NCBI GenBank assembly: GCA_910575605.1
Contig: CAJTEW010000001.1
Location: 1 to 64,000, forward strand
DNA: 64,000 bases
DNA from: Lachnospiraceae bacterium
Lineage (GTDB): Bacteria > Bacillota > Clostridia > Lachnospirales > Lachnospiraceae
Direction of reading: 5' to 3'
The notes beneath the pieces were generated by a model. That model had not been told where the DNA came from, did not search any database, and was given only the letters and a program-made list of their open reading frames with translations. Shown in pieces: positions 7,523-16,794 of this stretch. The translations under genes were made by a program, and so were the position numbers. How positions within the stretch are numbered: position 1 is the stretch's first letter; each line of letters begins with the position of its first letter.

Positions 7523-8884
7523 ATGCCGGAGATAAAAAAAATTACAGCTTTGAGAGAAGAAAGTGCTGCTTATATGAATCAGATCGTTCCGGTTCAGGAA
7601 AGCTTTGATATTATCCAAAGAGATATTTATATCGGAGGCAGAGTGGCAACGTTTTATTTTATAGATGGTTTTACCAAGGATGAGGTCTTACTTAAGATTA
7701 TGGACTCTCTTCTTAAGGTGACAGAGGAGGATATGCCAAAGGATGCCACGGAATTTGCAAGAGTCTGTATCCCTTATGCGGAGGTGGATATATACGGCGA
7801 TTTTGATCAGGTACTTAAGAACCTTCTGTCTGGCGTAACCTGTCTTTTTGTTGACGGTTATGAAGCATGCATTACGATTGACTGCCGCACTTATCCGGCC
7901 AGAAGTGTGGAGGAGCCGGATAAGGATAAGTCTCTTAGGGGTTCTAGGGACGGGTTTGTGGAGACGATTGTATTTAATACAGCGATGATGAGAAGGAGGA
8001 TTCGAGACCCGCACCTGATCATGGAGATGGTAGAAATCGGGGACAGCTCCCGGACGGATGTGGCAATCTGCTATATGAAGGACCGGGTGGATAAGGAGCT
8101 TCTTGATACAGTTTCAAAGCGGATTAAAAGCATTCAGACAGATGCGCTGCGCATGAACCAGCAGAGTCTTGCAGAGTGTCTGTTTAAGCGGAAGTGGTAC
8201 AATCCTTTTCCAAAATTCAAGTTTACGGAGAGACCAGATACAGCTACAGCATGCCTCCTTGAGGGGAAGGTTGTAATTCTGGTGGATAATTCTCCGTCGG
8301 CTATGATACTGCCTACTTCTATCTTTGATATGATTGAGGAGGCAAACGACTATTATTTTCCAACTCTGACAAATGTGTATCTGAAAATCGCAAGGGTATT
8401 GATTACGGTGATGACCGTGTTTCTGACCCCCATTTTTCTGTTGTTTATGCAGAATCTGAACTGGCTGCCAGAGGCCTTTGCTTTTGTGGCTGTGAAAGAT
8501 ATGGTAAATATTCCGCTTATTTTTCAGCTTCTTATTCTGGAAATCGCGATTGACGGGCTGAGGCTTGCGGCTATGAATACTCCGAGTATGTTAAGCACAC
8601 CTCTTAGTGTAATTGCAGGTCTTGTCATGGGAGAGTTTTCGGTGCAGTCAGGATGGTTTAACAGTGAGGTCATGCTTTATATGGCATTTGTGGCCGTGGC
8701 GAATTATACTCAGCCGAATTTTGAACTTGGATATGCACTTAAATTTATGCGTCTGCAGCTTTTGATACTCACGGCGCTCTTTAACTGGTTTGGATTCGCG
8801 GCGGGGTGCATAGTGATTATCTGCAGTCTCTGCTTCAATAAAACACTGTCAGGGAGAAATTACCTGAATGTGAAGCTTAACTAA
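7523..8884 (+). CDS. GerA/SpoVAF-family spore membrane protein
   Basis: A 453-residue protein of the GerA/SpoVAF family, which sits in the inner membrane of spores and takes part in germination or ion/dipicolinate release. A soluble N-terminal half (residues 1-280) carries FVETIVFNTAMMRRRIRDP and DRVDKELLDTVSKRI, followed by about five membrane segments (from VYLKIARVLITVMTVFL) and the family core LAAMNTPSMLSTPLSVIAGL. ATG 7523 is chosen for its GGAGG 8 bases upstream; the open frame further upstream runs through the palindromic repeat. SpoVAF fits better than GerA because no GerB or GerC partner is adjacent. Neither an spoVA operon nor other germination genes are in the window. Confidence 0.85.
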   Translation: MPEIKKITALREESAAYMNQIVPVQESFDIIQRDIYIGGRVATFYFIDGFTKDEVLLKIMDSLLKVTEEDMPKDATEFARVCIPYAEVDIYGDFDQVLKNLLSGVTCLFVDGYEACITIDCRTYPARSVEEPDKDKSLRGSRDGFVETIVFNTAMMRRRIRDPHLIMEMVEIGDSSRTDVAICYMKDRVDKELLDTVSKRIKSIQTDALRMNQQSLAECLFKRKWYNPFPKFKFTERPDTATACLLEGKVVILVDNSPSAMILPTSIFDMIEEANDYYFPTLTNVYLKIARVLITVMTVFLTPIFLLFMQNLNWLPEAFAFVAVKDMVNIPLIFQLLILEIAIDGLRLAAMNTPSMLSTPLSVIAGLVMGEFSVQSGWFNSEVMLYMAFVAVANYTQPNFELGYALKFMRLQLLILTALFNWFGFAAGCIVIICSLCFNKTLSGRNYLNVKLN

Positions 8885-8972
8885 GCGCATGGGCTATTGT
8901 GAATATTTTAATGCTGATTTAGGAAAGAGTTTTTTATTGGTATTGCTGTGTATGGTTTTTTGCCGCTTATCA

Positions 8973-9002
8973 TTGACATGATTGAGGGCAATATGGTATT
9001 AT
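8973..9002 (+). promoter_or_regulatory. Candidate promoter of the first hybrid kinase
   Basis: TTGACA (8973-8978), an 18-base spacer and TATTAT (8997-9002). The 270-bp gap 8885-9156 otherwise shows no convincing gene, terminator or RNA structure. Confidence 0.55.
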
Positions 9003-9156
9003 GACAAAGATTTTCTGGCTTTTGTGTCGAAACTAGGTAAACAAAGTAAAACGATATCAAATATTATGAACAGCGCTTTCCAGTGGGGAATCTCTCCATA
9101 GTGGAATTCGCTGTGATGATTATGACCGGAAAGCGGTCTACATGGAGGGCAGGCAT

Positions 9157-11742
9157 ATGGATTATGCAGAGGGATTGATTGAACGGGCTGGAGAAGGAGC
9201 TCCGGCTATCACGGCCTATGAGCAGCACAGTGGTATGCAAAGCGTTCAGAACCTGGAGGCTGTCATCAACGAGGGCCTTCGTGTCGCCCTTTTGGAGGAG
9301 ACTCCGGATCAGTCGCTGGAGGTGCTGTTGGAACGCTTGGGAATAGCTTTGAATGGGGAACGAACCTATATATTCGAGCAGAACGAATCTGGCGGCGATG
9401 ACAACACCTATGAATGGACAGCCGGCGGGGTAGAGCCGGAAAAGGAGAACCTTCAAAATGTCCCTCCTCAGGTGTGCGCCAGCTGGTACCAAAACTTTAG
9501 TACCGGCCGTCATATCGTTATCGAAAGCGTGGAGGATATCCGGGAAATGGAACCGCTTCAGTATGAGAAACTAAAAGGGCAGGGCATCCGCTCTCTTGTG
9601 GTAGTTCCTCTATATGACGGCAAAAAAATTATTGGCTTTTACGGTGTGGACAATCCTCCTGTGAAATCACTGGAATACGCGTCGAATATGCTCCAGACGG
9701 CGGCATATTTTATTGTATCCTCCATAAAACGACGTAATCTGTTCCGTGAACTTCAAAAAAGGAGCTATAATGTTCTCCATGCCTTAAGCGTAGACTACTT
9801 GGGTATCTATCAAGTAAACTTGGACACAGGTGAATGTGAGATATATCGGAACAGTGAACAGATGGGAATGAATTGGGCCGTCCATTTTAAGGACGGCTAT
9901 CAGGCGGCTATGGAGAGGTATATTTCTAAGTACATAGTTCCCAGGGACCAGGAACGGATGCGTGTTGTTACGAAAAAAGATTATGTGCTTTCTCAGCTAG
10001 GGACCAAGAAAAAGTTCTCTGTCCGGTACCAAGTGAAAGACAGTTACTCTGGATTGAAGCATTTGGAAATGCATTTTTCCGCCACGGATAAGACAAAGGA
10101 GGAAAACTGCGCGATATTTGCACAACGGGATGTTAATGCTGTGGTGGAGCAGGAGGAGAAGTACAAGCTGGAAGCAAGGCAGAGTCTGGAGGACATTCTC
10201 GGGGGAGCCAGGACAGGTATCTGGACGATTGAGTTGGAGGAGGGCAGACGGCCGAGGATGTATGCAGACCGTACCATGAGGATTCTTTTGGGCGTGTCCG
10301 ACGAGATTGGGCCGGAGGAATGTTATCTGCATTGGTTTGAACATATTGAGCCTGATTATGTAAAGATGGTGCAGGAAGCAGTCCAGGAAATATTGAAAGC
10401 CGGACGTGCTGAGGTAATCTACCCCTGGAATCATCCGAAGATGGGGAAAATTTATGTCCGCTGCGGCGGTGTGCCGGACAAGACATTTAAGAAGCCGGGA
10501 GCCTGCCTGAACGGATACCATCAGGATATCACAGAAATCATGGTGACGAGAAAGAAACAGGAGCAGTCTATTATGGAGCTTCTGGAGCGGGTAAGAAGGG
10601 CAAATTCAGCAAAAAGTGAATTCCTTTCCCGTATGTCTCACGATCTTCGCACGCCTATTAACGGGATTCTAGGAATGCTGGCTATCCTGGAAAAAAGCCA
10701 GAATGACCCAAAGCAGCAGCAGGAATGCCAGAAAAAAATCCGTGTGTCAACGGAGCATCTTCTATCCCTGGTAAATGATGTTCTAGAGGTAAGTAAGCTG
10801 GAGAGCGGAAGAACGGCGGCGGTGGAGGAGCCTTTTGATCTTTATGCGGTATTGGAAGACTGTATCACGATTTTGCTCCCTGAGGCAGAGAAACGAAAAA
10901 TCCGGCTGGAGATTAAGGAGGCAGTACTTAGGCACAGCAGAGTAATCGGAAATCCTCTGCACTTGAAGCAAATACTTATGAATGTTATTGACAATGCACT
11001 TAAGTATAACCGGCCTCTTGGTTCTGTATTTATCCGGGCAGAGGAGACCTCCTTTCAGGACAAGACTGCAAGCTATTGTTTTGTAATCGAAGATACCGGA
11101 ATAGGTATTGGTGAGGAGTTTAAGGAGCATATTTTTGAGCCTTTCACACAGGAGCATCAAAGTGCGAGAACAAACTATGACGGCGTAGGGCTTGGCATGT
11201 CTATTGTAAAGAAACTGGTAGACCAGATGAATGGGACTGTTGCGGTAGACAGCCAGATTGGAAAGGGGAGTGTGGTTCAAATTAATCTGCCCCTTCGAGT
11301 CGATGAGACATGGAATGAGCCGCCTGTGGATGAGGATTGGAATGTAAGGGACAATATTGGCGGGATGCGTGTCCTTCTGGTGGAGGACAATGAGATTAAC
11401 TGTGAAATCGTAGAGTACATTCTTACGGAAGCGGGCGCTAAGGTTGTGACAGCCAACGACGGGAAGGCTGCTGTGGATGCGTTTGAGGCATCTAAGCCGG
11501 GAACGTTTGACTGTATACTCATGGATTTGATGATGCCGGTCATGAGCGGTTATGAGGCGGCGCGGGTGATTCGCGGACTGAAACGGACAGACGCACAGAC
11601 TGTGCCCATTATAGCGCTGTCGGCAAACGTATTTGAAGAGGATATTGCACTGGCAAAGGACGCAGGGATGAATGAGCATTTGGCGAAGCCTGTGGATATC
11701 CAAAAAATGTTTAATGCCATGAACCGGCTCAGATGCAGTTAG
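9157..11742 (+). CDS. Soluble hybrid histidine kinase (GAF-PAS-HisKA-HATPase-REC)
   Basis: An 861-residue cytoplasmic sensor kinase with no membrane segment. Order: GAF-like domain (about 45-190), two PAS-like segments (about 205-465), HisKA with SRMSHDLRTPINGILGML (phospho-His 495), HATPase (N-box VIDNALKYN near 612, G-box DTGIGIG, then GVGLGMSIVKKL), and a C-terminal receiver (about 736-855) with acceptor Asp 790 in CILMDLMMPVMSG and the switch Lys in HLAKPVD. ATG 9157 is chosen because GGAGG at 9144-9149 is well placed for it but overlaps the ATG at 9142. There is no HPt or DNA-binding output, so phosphate must pass to a partner elsewhere. It is followed after 69 bp by a second hybrid kinase. 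Confidence 0.9.
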   Translation: MDYAEGLIERAGEGAPAITAYEQHSGMQSVQNLEAVINEGLRVALLEETPDQSLEVLLERLGIALNGERTYIFEQNESGGDDNTYEWTAGGVEPEKENLQNVPPQVCASWYQNFSTGRHIVIESVEDIREMEPLQYEKLKGQGIRSLVVVPLYDGKKIIGFYGVDNPPVKSLEYASNMLQTAAYFIVSSIKRRNLFRELQKRSYNVLHALSVDYLGIYQVNLDTGECEIYRNSEQMGMNWAVHFKDGYQAAMERYISKYIVPRDQERMRVVTKKDYVLSQLGTKKKFSVRYQVKDSYSGLKHLEMHFSATDKTKEENCAIFAQRDVNAVVEQEEKYKLEARQSLEDILGGARTGIWTIELEEGRRPRMYADRTMRILLGVSDEIGPEECYLHWFEHIEPDYVKMVQEAVQEILKAGRAEVIYPWNHPKMGKIYVRCGGVPDKTFKKPGACLNGYHQDITEIMVTRKKQEQSIMELLERVRRANSAKSEFLSRMSHDLRTPINGILGMLAILEKSQNDPKQQQECQKKIRVSTEHLLSLVNDVLEVSKLESGRTAAVEEPFDLYAVLEDCITILLPEAEKRKIRLEIKEAVLRHSRVIGNPLHLKQILMNVIDNALKYNRPLGSVFIRAEETSFQDKTASYCFVIEDTGIGIGEEFKEHIFEPFTQEHQSARTNYDGVGLGMSIVKKLVDQMNGTVAVDSQIGKGSVVQINLPLRVDETWNEPPVDEDWNVRDNIGGMRVLLVEDNEINCEIVEYILTEAGAKVVTANDGKAAVDAFEASKPGTFDCILMDLMMPVMSGYEAARVIRGLKRTDAQTVPIIALSANVFEEDIALAKDAGMNEHLAKPVDIQKMFNAMNRLRCS

Positions 11743-11811
11743 AAGAATAAAACGGATGGCGCCCAATATGCAGACAATATAAATATTAAAAACTGTGGAG
11801 ATGGAAAAACT

Positions 11812-14397
11812 ATGAAAAATATGGCTTTACCGCGTTCTTTAAAGATCAGTATAGCGGTAATCATTTGTCTAACTATTTTCGTGTTTTCTTTTCTCGGAAT
11901 GTCCATTCATGATATGAGCGAAAACACGATTGAAGATATAGGCACTGCTTATATGGCTGGAATGAATGAGCAGGTGTCTTTACACTTTGAAACGATCATC
12001 GAGCTTCGCCTGACGATGGCGGAATCTATAGCTCACATTGCGGCAGGGGAGGGAAACTTCAGTTATGGATCAAAGGAAGAGATAGAATATGGCGCAAAGG
12101 CAAGGCACTTTTTATGCGCCGCCCTGTATTCGTCCAATGGCACAATTGAAATGATTTACGGCGATCCTGTAAAACTCAACCATCCGGAACCATTTTTGGA
12201 GAGTTTAAAAAATGGAGAACGCAAAGCAGCATCTGCGGTGGACAGCAGCGGCGACGGTGTTATTTTGTTCGGCGTTCCCTGTGAGTATCCTATGTCCGAC
12301 GGAAGCGGCAGTCTTGCCATGGTTGTAGGACTTTCTACCAAATATATGGGCGAGGTCCTTTTCCTTGATTCGGATAGCTCCCTGATGTATTCTTTTGTTA
12401 TACGAGAGGATGGCAGCTATGTTGTGGGGGACGAGAGCGGTGACCGCGAGAATTATTTTGACAGGCTTTACGGTATTTTTGAGTGTGAGAGCGAGGAAGC
12501 AGATTCCTATATTGAACAGCTTACGGCCGCTATGAATGCGGGCGAAGATTATTCTGCTATTCTAAAAGACGGAAAATCGCGGCACCATCTATATTGTACT
12601 AATCTCCCTTATTGCGAATGGTATCTGGTGACCGTTCTTCCTTTTGAAGGGCTGGACCGTGCGATTTCAGGTATGGGCAGTCATTGGCTTTCCATTGTTT
12701 ATGCGGCTTCTTTCGCAGTAATTGCTATGCTCCTCTATCTGTTTTTTCAGTATTTAAAATTTTTCAGAATACAGGTATCTGAACTTAAGCGTATGAACGT
12801 AGAAATGAACGGGGCACGGAAAGCTGCTGAAAAGGCACAGAAAGAAGCAGAACATGCCAATGCAGCAAAACAGGAATTTCTCTCCAGCATGAGTCATGAC
12901 ATACGAACTCCTATGAATGCTATCATCGGTATGACAGCTTTAGCCGCAAACAACACCCACAATCCAAAGCAGGTTCAGGAATATCTGCGCAAAATTGCGT
13001 TGTCCAGTAAGCACCTGCTGGGCCTTATCAACGACGTATTGGATATATCAAAGATTGAAAGCGGTAAAATGACGCTGAATATTGAGCCGATGTCGTTAAG
13101 AGAGGTTATGGAGAGCATTGTCAATATTATACAGCCACAGGTTAAGGCAAAAAATCAACAATTTAAAGCGGCTGCTTATGAAATTCTTTCGGAAGATGTG
13201 TGCTGCGACAGTGTACGGCTGAATCAGGTATTGATCAACCTGCTGGGGAATGCCGTCAAATTTACTCCGGAAAAGGGCTCTGTTCAAGTGTCTGTGTATC
13301 AGGAAGCGCTGCCTGAGGATATTTCCTGTGTCCGCACCCATTTTCTGGTGAGCGATACGGGTATTGGCATGTCAAAAGAATACCAAAAGGAAATATTTGA
13401 GTCTTTCAGCAGAGAGGACAACACCCGTGTGCAAAAAACAGAAGGGTCCGGGCTGGGAATGTCGATTACCAAGTACATTGTAGACGCCATGGGCGGTACT
13501 ATTTCTGTCCGCAGCGAACAAGGAAAGGGTAGTGAATTCCATGTGGTTCTTGACTTAGCAAAAGCACAAGAGCAGGAGACTGATACAGTGATCCCCGGCT
13601 GGAATATGCTGGTAGTTGACAGCGATGAGAGACTATGTATCAATACCGTTCATTCTTTAAAGTCAATTGGTATCCGCGCCGAATGGTGTCAAAGCGCCGA
13701 GCGGGCAATGGAATTGATAGATGAACGCTGCCAACAGAATCACGGTTATCAAATGATCTTATTGGGCCTGGGGCTTCTAGGTATGAACGGGATTGAGGCG
13801 GCGCGGGCGATCCGGTCGCGCTATGAGGAAAATAGTCCGGTTTTACTACTCTCAGCCTGTGATTTAAGTGGAATAGAAATGGAGGCCAGAGAAGCAGGGA
13901 TTTCCGGATTTATTTCCGGACCTTTATTTAAGTCTGTTTTATTTGACGCTTTGAAAGTATTTGCCGGCGCTTCCTATGAAGAAGCGGCTGATGCCGAAAA
14001 AACGGCTGATCTGGTGCTTCGGGGGAAACATATTTTATTGGCGGAGGATAATGAGCTTAACTGGGAAGTAGCAAGGGAACTGCTTTCTGTCCTTGAAATG
14101 GAGCTGGATTGGGTGGAAAATGGACAAATGTGCGTTGCAAAATTCGAGGAATCTCCGGTTGGATATTATGACGCGATTCTTATGGACGTACGGATGCCTG
14201 TTATGGACGGTTACGAAGCGACAATGGCCATACGAGGGCTAAAGCGGGGGGACGCAGATATTCCCATTATTGCTATGACTGCCGATGCGTTTTCGGAAGA
14301 TATTCAAAAATGTTTGGAATGTGGTATGAATGATCATCTGGCAAAGCCGATTGATATTCAGGCTGTTGGCTACAAGCTGAAAAAATATCTGAAATAG
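11812..14397 (+). CDS. Membrane hybrid histidine kinase with a pseudo-receiver and a true receiver
   Basis: An 861-residue transmembrane sensor kinase. TM1 (about 10-32) and TM2 (about 294-316) flank an extracytoplasmic sensory region (33-290, probably Cache-like). A short coiled linker precedes HisKA (SSMSHDIRTPMNAIIGM, phospho-His 362) and HATPase (INLLGNAVKF, DTGIGM, GSGLGMSI). The first receiver (about 600-720) is degenerate: Gly 652 replaces the acceptor Asp (MILLGLGLLGMNG) and the conserved Lys is absent (FISGPLF). The second receiver (about 738-858) is intact, with Asp 792 and HLAKPID. It shares its tail sequence with the upstream kinase, suggesting they feed the same phosphorelay. Confidence 0.9.
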   Translation: MKNMALPRSLKISIAVIICLTIFVFSFLGMSIHDMSENTIEDIGTAYMAGMNEQVSLHFETIIELRLTMAESIAHIAAGEGNFSYGSKEEIEYGAKARHFLCAALYSSNGTIEMIYGDPVKLNHPEPFLESLKNGERKAASAVDSSGDGVILFGVPCEYPMSDGSGSLAMVVGLSTKYMGEVLFLDSDSSLMYSFVIREDGSYVVGDESGDRENYFDRLYGIFECESEEADSYIEQLTAAMNAGEDYSAILKDGKSRHHLYCTNLPYCEWYLVTVLPFEGLDRAISGMGSHWLSIVYAASFAVIAMLLYLFFQYLKFFRIQVSELKRMNVEMNGARKAAEKAQKEAEHANAAKQEFLSSMSHDIRTPMNAIIGMTALAANNTHNPKQVQEYLRKIALSSKHLLGLINDVLDISKIESGKMTLNIEPMSLREVMESIVNIIQPQVKAKNQQFKAAAYEILSEDVCCDSVRLNQVLINLLGNAVKFTPEKGSVQVSVYQEALPEDISCVRTHFLVSDTGIGMSKEYQKEIFESFSREDNTRVQKTEGSGLGMSITKYIVDAMGGTISVRSEQGKGSEFHVVLDLAKAQEQETDTVIPGWNMLVVDSDERLCINTVHSLKSIGIRAEWCQSAERAMELIDERCQQNHGYQMILLGLGLLGMNGIEAARAIRSRYEENSPVLLLSACDLSGIEMEAREAGISGFISGPLFKSVLFDALKVFAGASYEEAADAEKTADLVLRGKHILLAEDNELNWEVARELLSVLEMELDWVENGQMCVAKFEESPVGYYDAILMDVRMPVMDGYEATMAIRGLKRGDADIPIIAMTADAFSEDIQKCLECGMNDHLAKPIDIQAVGYKLKKYLK

Positions 14398-14421
14398 AGG
14401 AGCTGTACAATAAAATTCTGA

Positions 14422-14450
14422 TTTACATTTCGCCTGGATTTGGTTATAAT
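14422..14450 (+). promoter_or_regulatory. SigA-type promoter for the MATE gene
   Basis: TTTACA (14422-14427), a 17-base spacer and TATAAT (14445-14450), 35 bp upstream of the start codon. Confidence 0.75.
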
Positions 14451-14484
14451 GCTTTTTAGGTTTAAAGGTCAGGAGGAACTTTTT

Positions 14485-15873
14485 ATGCAGGAAAGGGAAA
14501 TGCGGGACAACCGGCTTGGAAGCGCTCCCCTGGGGCGCCTCATGGTTTCCCTGGCGCTTCCGTCGGTGGCAGCGCAGCTTATTAACATACTATATAATAT
14601 TGTAGATAGGATCTATATCGGACATATTGCGGGATACGGGGATATTGCGCTCACTGGCGTGGGTGTGACATTCCCGATTATTATGCTTATATCGGCTTTC
14701 AGTGCGTTTGCAGGAATGGGCGGAGCGCCCCTTGCCTCTATTGAGCTGGGGAGAAAGGATTATGACAGAGCAGAGCAGATTCTGGGAAATTCAACAGGGC
14801 TTATTTTGTTTTTCTCGGTTGTTTTGACGTTGTTTTTTTCTGTTTTTAAGACCCCGGTTCTGTATGCCTTTGGAGCAAGTGATGTGACCATTTCCTACGC
14901 CAGCGGTTATATAAGTATATATCTTGTGGGCACCATATTCGTACAGACGGCGCTTGGGCTTAATACATTTATCAGCGGCCAGGGGGCTGCAAGGACCGCG
15001 ATGGTTTCGGTTCTTATCGGGGCGGCGCTCAATATTTGTCTTGATCCGGTATTCATTTTCGTGCTGGGGCTTGGGGTAAAGGGGGCGGCTGTTGCCACAG
15101 TAATATCCCAGGCAGTGAGCGCGGCGTGGGTACTTTGTTTTCTCACATCTGAAAAAAGTGTTATCCGTTTGAAAAGAAAAAATGTCGGGCTTAAGGCAGA
15201 ATACATTAAGAAAATCGGTGCCCTTGGCATATCGCCATTTATTATGCAGAGTACGGAAAGTCTTGTGAGCATTACTCTTAATACAGGACTTCAGAAATAC
15301 GGCGGTGATTTATATGTGGGGACTATGGCGATTTTAAGCAGTATTATGCAGTTTATCGGCATACCTGCCCAGGGGATTACCCAGGGCGTGCAGCCGATTA
15401 TCAGCTATAACTATGGCGCAGGAAATAAAGACAGGGTAAAGGGCGCTTTCCTGCGGCTTGTGATTACGACCTTTACAGCAATGTTTATTCTGGGAGGAAT
15501 AGCAGTTGCTTGGCCAAAGCTCTACGCAGGAATTTTTACTAGTAACAAGGAGCTTGTAAATCTTACGGCTCAGGTGATGCCGGTATATTTCCTGGGATAC
15601 ATGTTTTTTGGCATCCAGTCGGCATGCCAGAGTACATTTGTGGCTCTTGGACAGGCGAAGGTGTCCGTGTTTATCGCCCTCTTAAGAAAGGTAATTCTGT
15701 TAATACCACTTGCCATTATTCTGCCGAAGTTTATGGGAGTTATGGGCATTTACCGGGCGGAGCCCATCGCAGATTTTATATCGGTTACAACTGCCGGCAC
15801 ATTGTTTGTCATTACTTTTAATAAGATTTTGCGTGAAATGGATAAAAGTGGTAAGATAGGTGGAGATATATAG
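14485..15873 (+). CDS. MATE-family multidrug/metabolite exporter
   Basis: A 462-residue membrane protein of the MATE family, which exports cationic drugs or metabolites in exchange for Na+ or H+. Twelve hydrophobic segments are arranged as two homologous halves. Typical features are LPSVAAQLINILYNIVDRIY at the start, GVTFPIIMLISAFSAFAGMG in TM2, and ITQGVQPIISYNYGAGN in the second half. ATG 14485 has AGGAGGA 7 bases upstream, and the frame upstream of it overlaps the promoter -10. It lies just after the hybrid kinases but has its own promoter. The substrate cannot be told from sequence. Confidence 0.92.
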   Translation: MQEREMRDNRLGSAPLGRLMVSLALPSVAAQLINILYNIVDRIYIGHIAGYGDIALTGVGVTFPIIMLISAFSAFAGMGGAPLASIELGRKDYDRAEQILGNSTGLILFFSVVLTLFFSVFKTPVLYAFGASDVTISYASGYISIYLVGTIFVQTALGLNTFISGQGAARTAMVSVLIGAALNICLDPVFIFVLGLGVKGAAVATVISQAVSAAWVLCFLTSEKSVIRLKRKNVGLKAEYIKKIGALGISPFIMQSTESLVSITLNTGLQKYGGDLYVGTMAILSSIMQFIGIPAQGITQGVQPIISYNYGAGNKDRVKGAFLRLVITTFTAMFILGGIAVAWPKLYAGIFTSNKELVNLTAQVMPVYFLGYMFFGIQSACQSTFVALGQAKVSVFIALLRKVILLIPLAIILPKFMGVMGIYRAEPIADFISVTTAGTLFVITFNKILREMDKSGKIGGDI

Positions 15874-15891
15874 GAAGGAGATTGAAGGAGT

Positions 15892-16755
15892 ATGAACGAT
15901 TATATTGTTACCGTAAACAGCACAGTAGATGTACCGAAGGAATGGCTGAAGGAGAGAAATGTTCCTTTTGTTCCTTTGAAATATACAATTGACGGGGAGA
16001 CCTACCAGGATATGATGGGTCTTTCATCCAAGGACTTTTTTGATAAACTACGAGAAGGGAAAATGTCTGTGACCTCTCAGGTGAATCCCCAGGAAGCAAA
16101 GGAAGCGCTGGAGCCTTTTTTAAAGGAAGGAAAGGATATTCTGCATCTGGCCTTTTCATCTGGCTTGAGCGGAACCTGCGGAAGCATGCAAATAGCAGCG
16201 GCAGAGCTTAAGGAGAAGTATCCGGACAGAGAGATTATTGTTGTAGATACATTATGTGCCTGTATGGGTGAGGCCCTGCTTTTATACTATGTATTGAAGC
16301 GTAAAAGTGAGGGAATGACTGTGAAGGAGGCGGCCGATTGGGCGGAGGAGCATAAGCTTAATATCTGTCATAATGTGACGATTGATGACCTCTATCATCT
16401 GCAGAGAGGCGGCCGTGTGTCAAAAACAGCGGCGGTTTTTGGAAGTATGGTGCAGATTAAGCCCATGATTCATATGGATAACGAGGGAAAGCTTCAAGTA
16501 ATCGGAAAAGAGAGGGGAAGGAAGAAGTCCCTTCAGAAAATTGTAGAACGTGCCACAGAACAGTATAAAGGATGGGAAAATGACCTTATTATGATCACTC
16601 ACGGCGACTGTATAGAGGATGCAGAATATGTGGCAGAACTGGTACGAAAAAAGATGGGAATCGGAAATATTTTAATCAATAATATCGGCACAGTTATCGG
16701 AAGCCATACAGGTCCGGGAGTTGTAGCAGTGTTCTGTATGGGAAGCGAAAGGTAA
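15892..16755 (+). CDS. DegV-family fatty-acid-binding protein
   Basis: A 287-residue DegV/EDD-fold protein. Members bind a fatty acid and act as the FakB subunit presenting exogenous fatty acids to the FakA kinase for phospholipid synthesis. Visible: VTSQVNPQEAKEALEPFL, the FSSGLSGTCGSM loop that binds the carboxylate, VVDTLCACMGEAL, and the YHLQRGGRVSKTAAVFG segment. Length is typical. It follows the MATE gene by 18 bp with a good GGAG-type site and may be co-transcribed with it. FakA is not in the window. A lipid ligand is assumed from the family. Confidence 0.9.
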   Translation: MNDYIVTVNSTVDVPKEWLKERNVPFVPLKYTIDGETYQDMMGLSSKDFFDKLREGKMSVTSQVNPQEAKEALEPFLKEGKDILHLAFSSGLSGTCGSMQIAAAELKEKYPDREIIVVDTLCACMGEALLLYYVLKRKSEGMTVKEAADWAEEHKLNICHNVTIDDLYHLQRGGRVSKTAAVFGSMVQIKPMIHMDNEGKLQVIGKERGRKKSLQKIVERATEQYKGWENDLIMITHGDCIEDAEYVAELVRKKMGIGNILINNIGTVIGSHTGPGVVAVFCMGSER

Positions 16756-16794
16756 ATCCTGTATGCATTCACACAGAATGGAGAAATGGAATCT

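Noticed and set aside
8885-9156. Possible gene remnant before the first hybrid kinase
   Set aside because: Short hydrophobic frames exist but with stops in each frame and no recognisable similarity; only a promoter is supported.
10783-11766. 327-codon open frame on the minus strand inside the first hybrid kinase
   Set aside because: Antisense to the HisKA-HATPase-receiver region, His/Arg/Cys-rich translation with no family features and no ribosome binding site.
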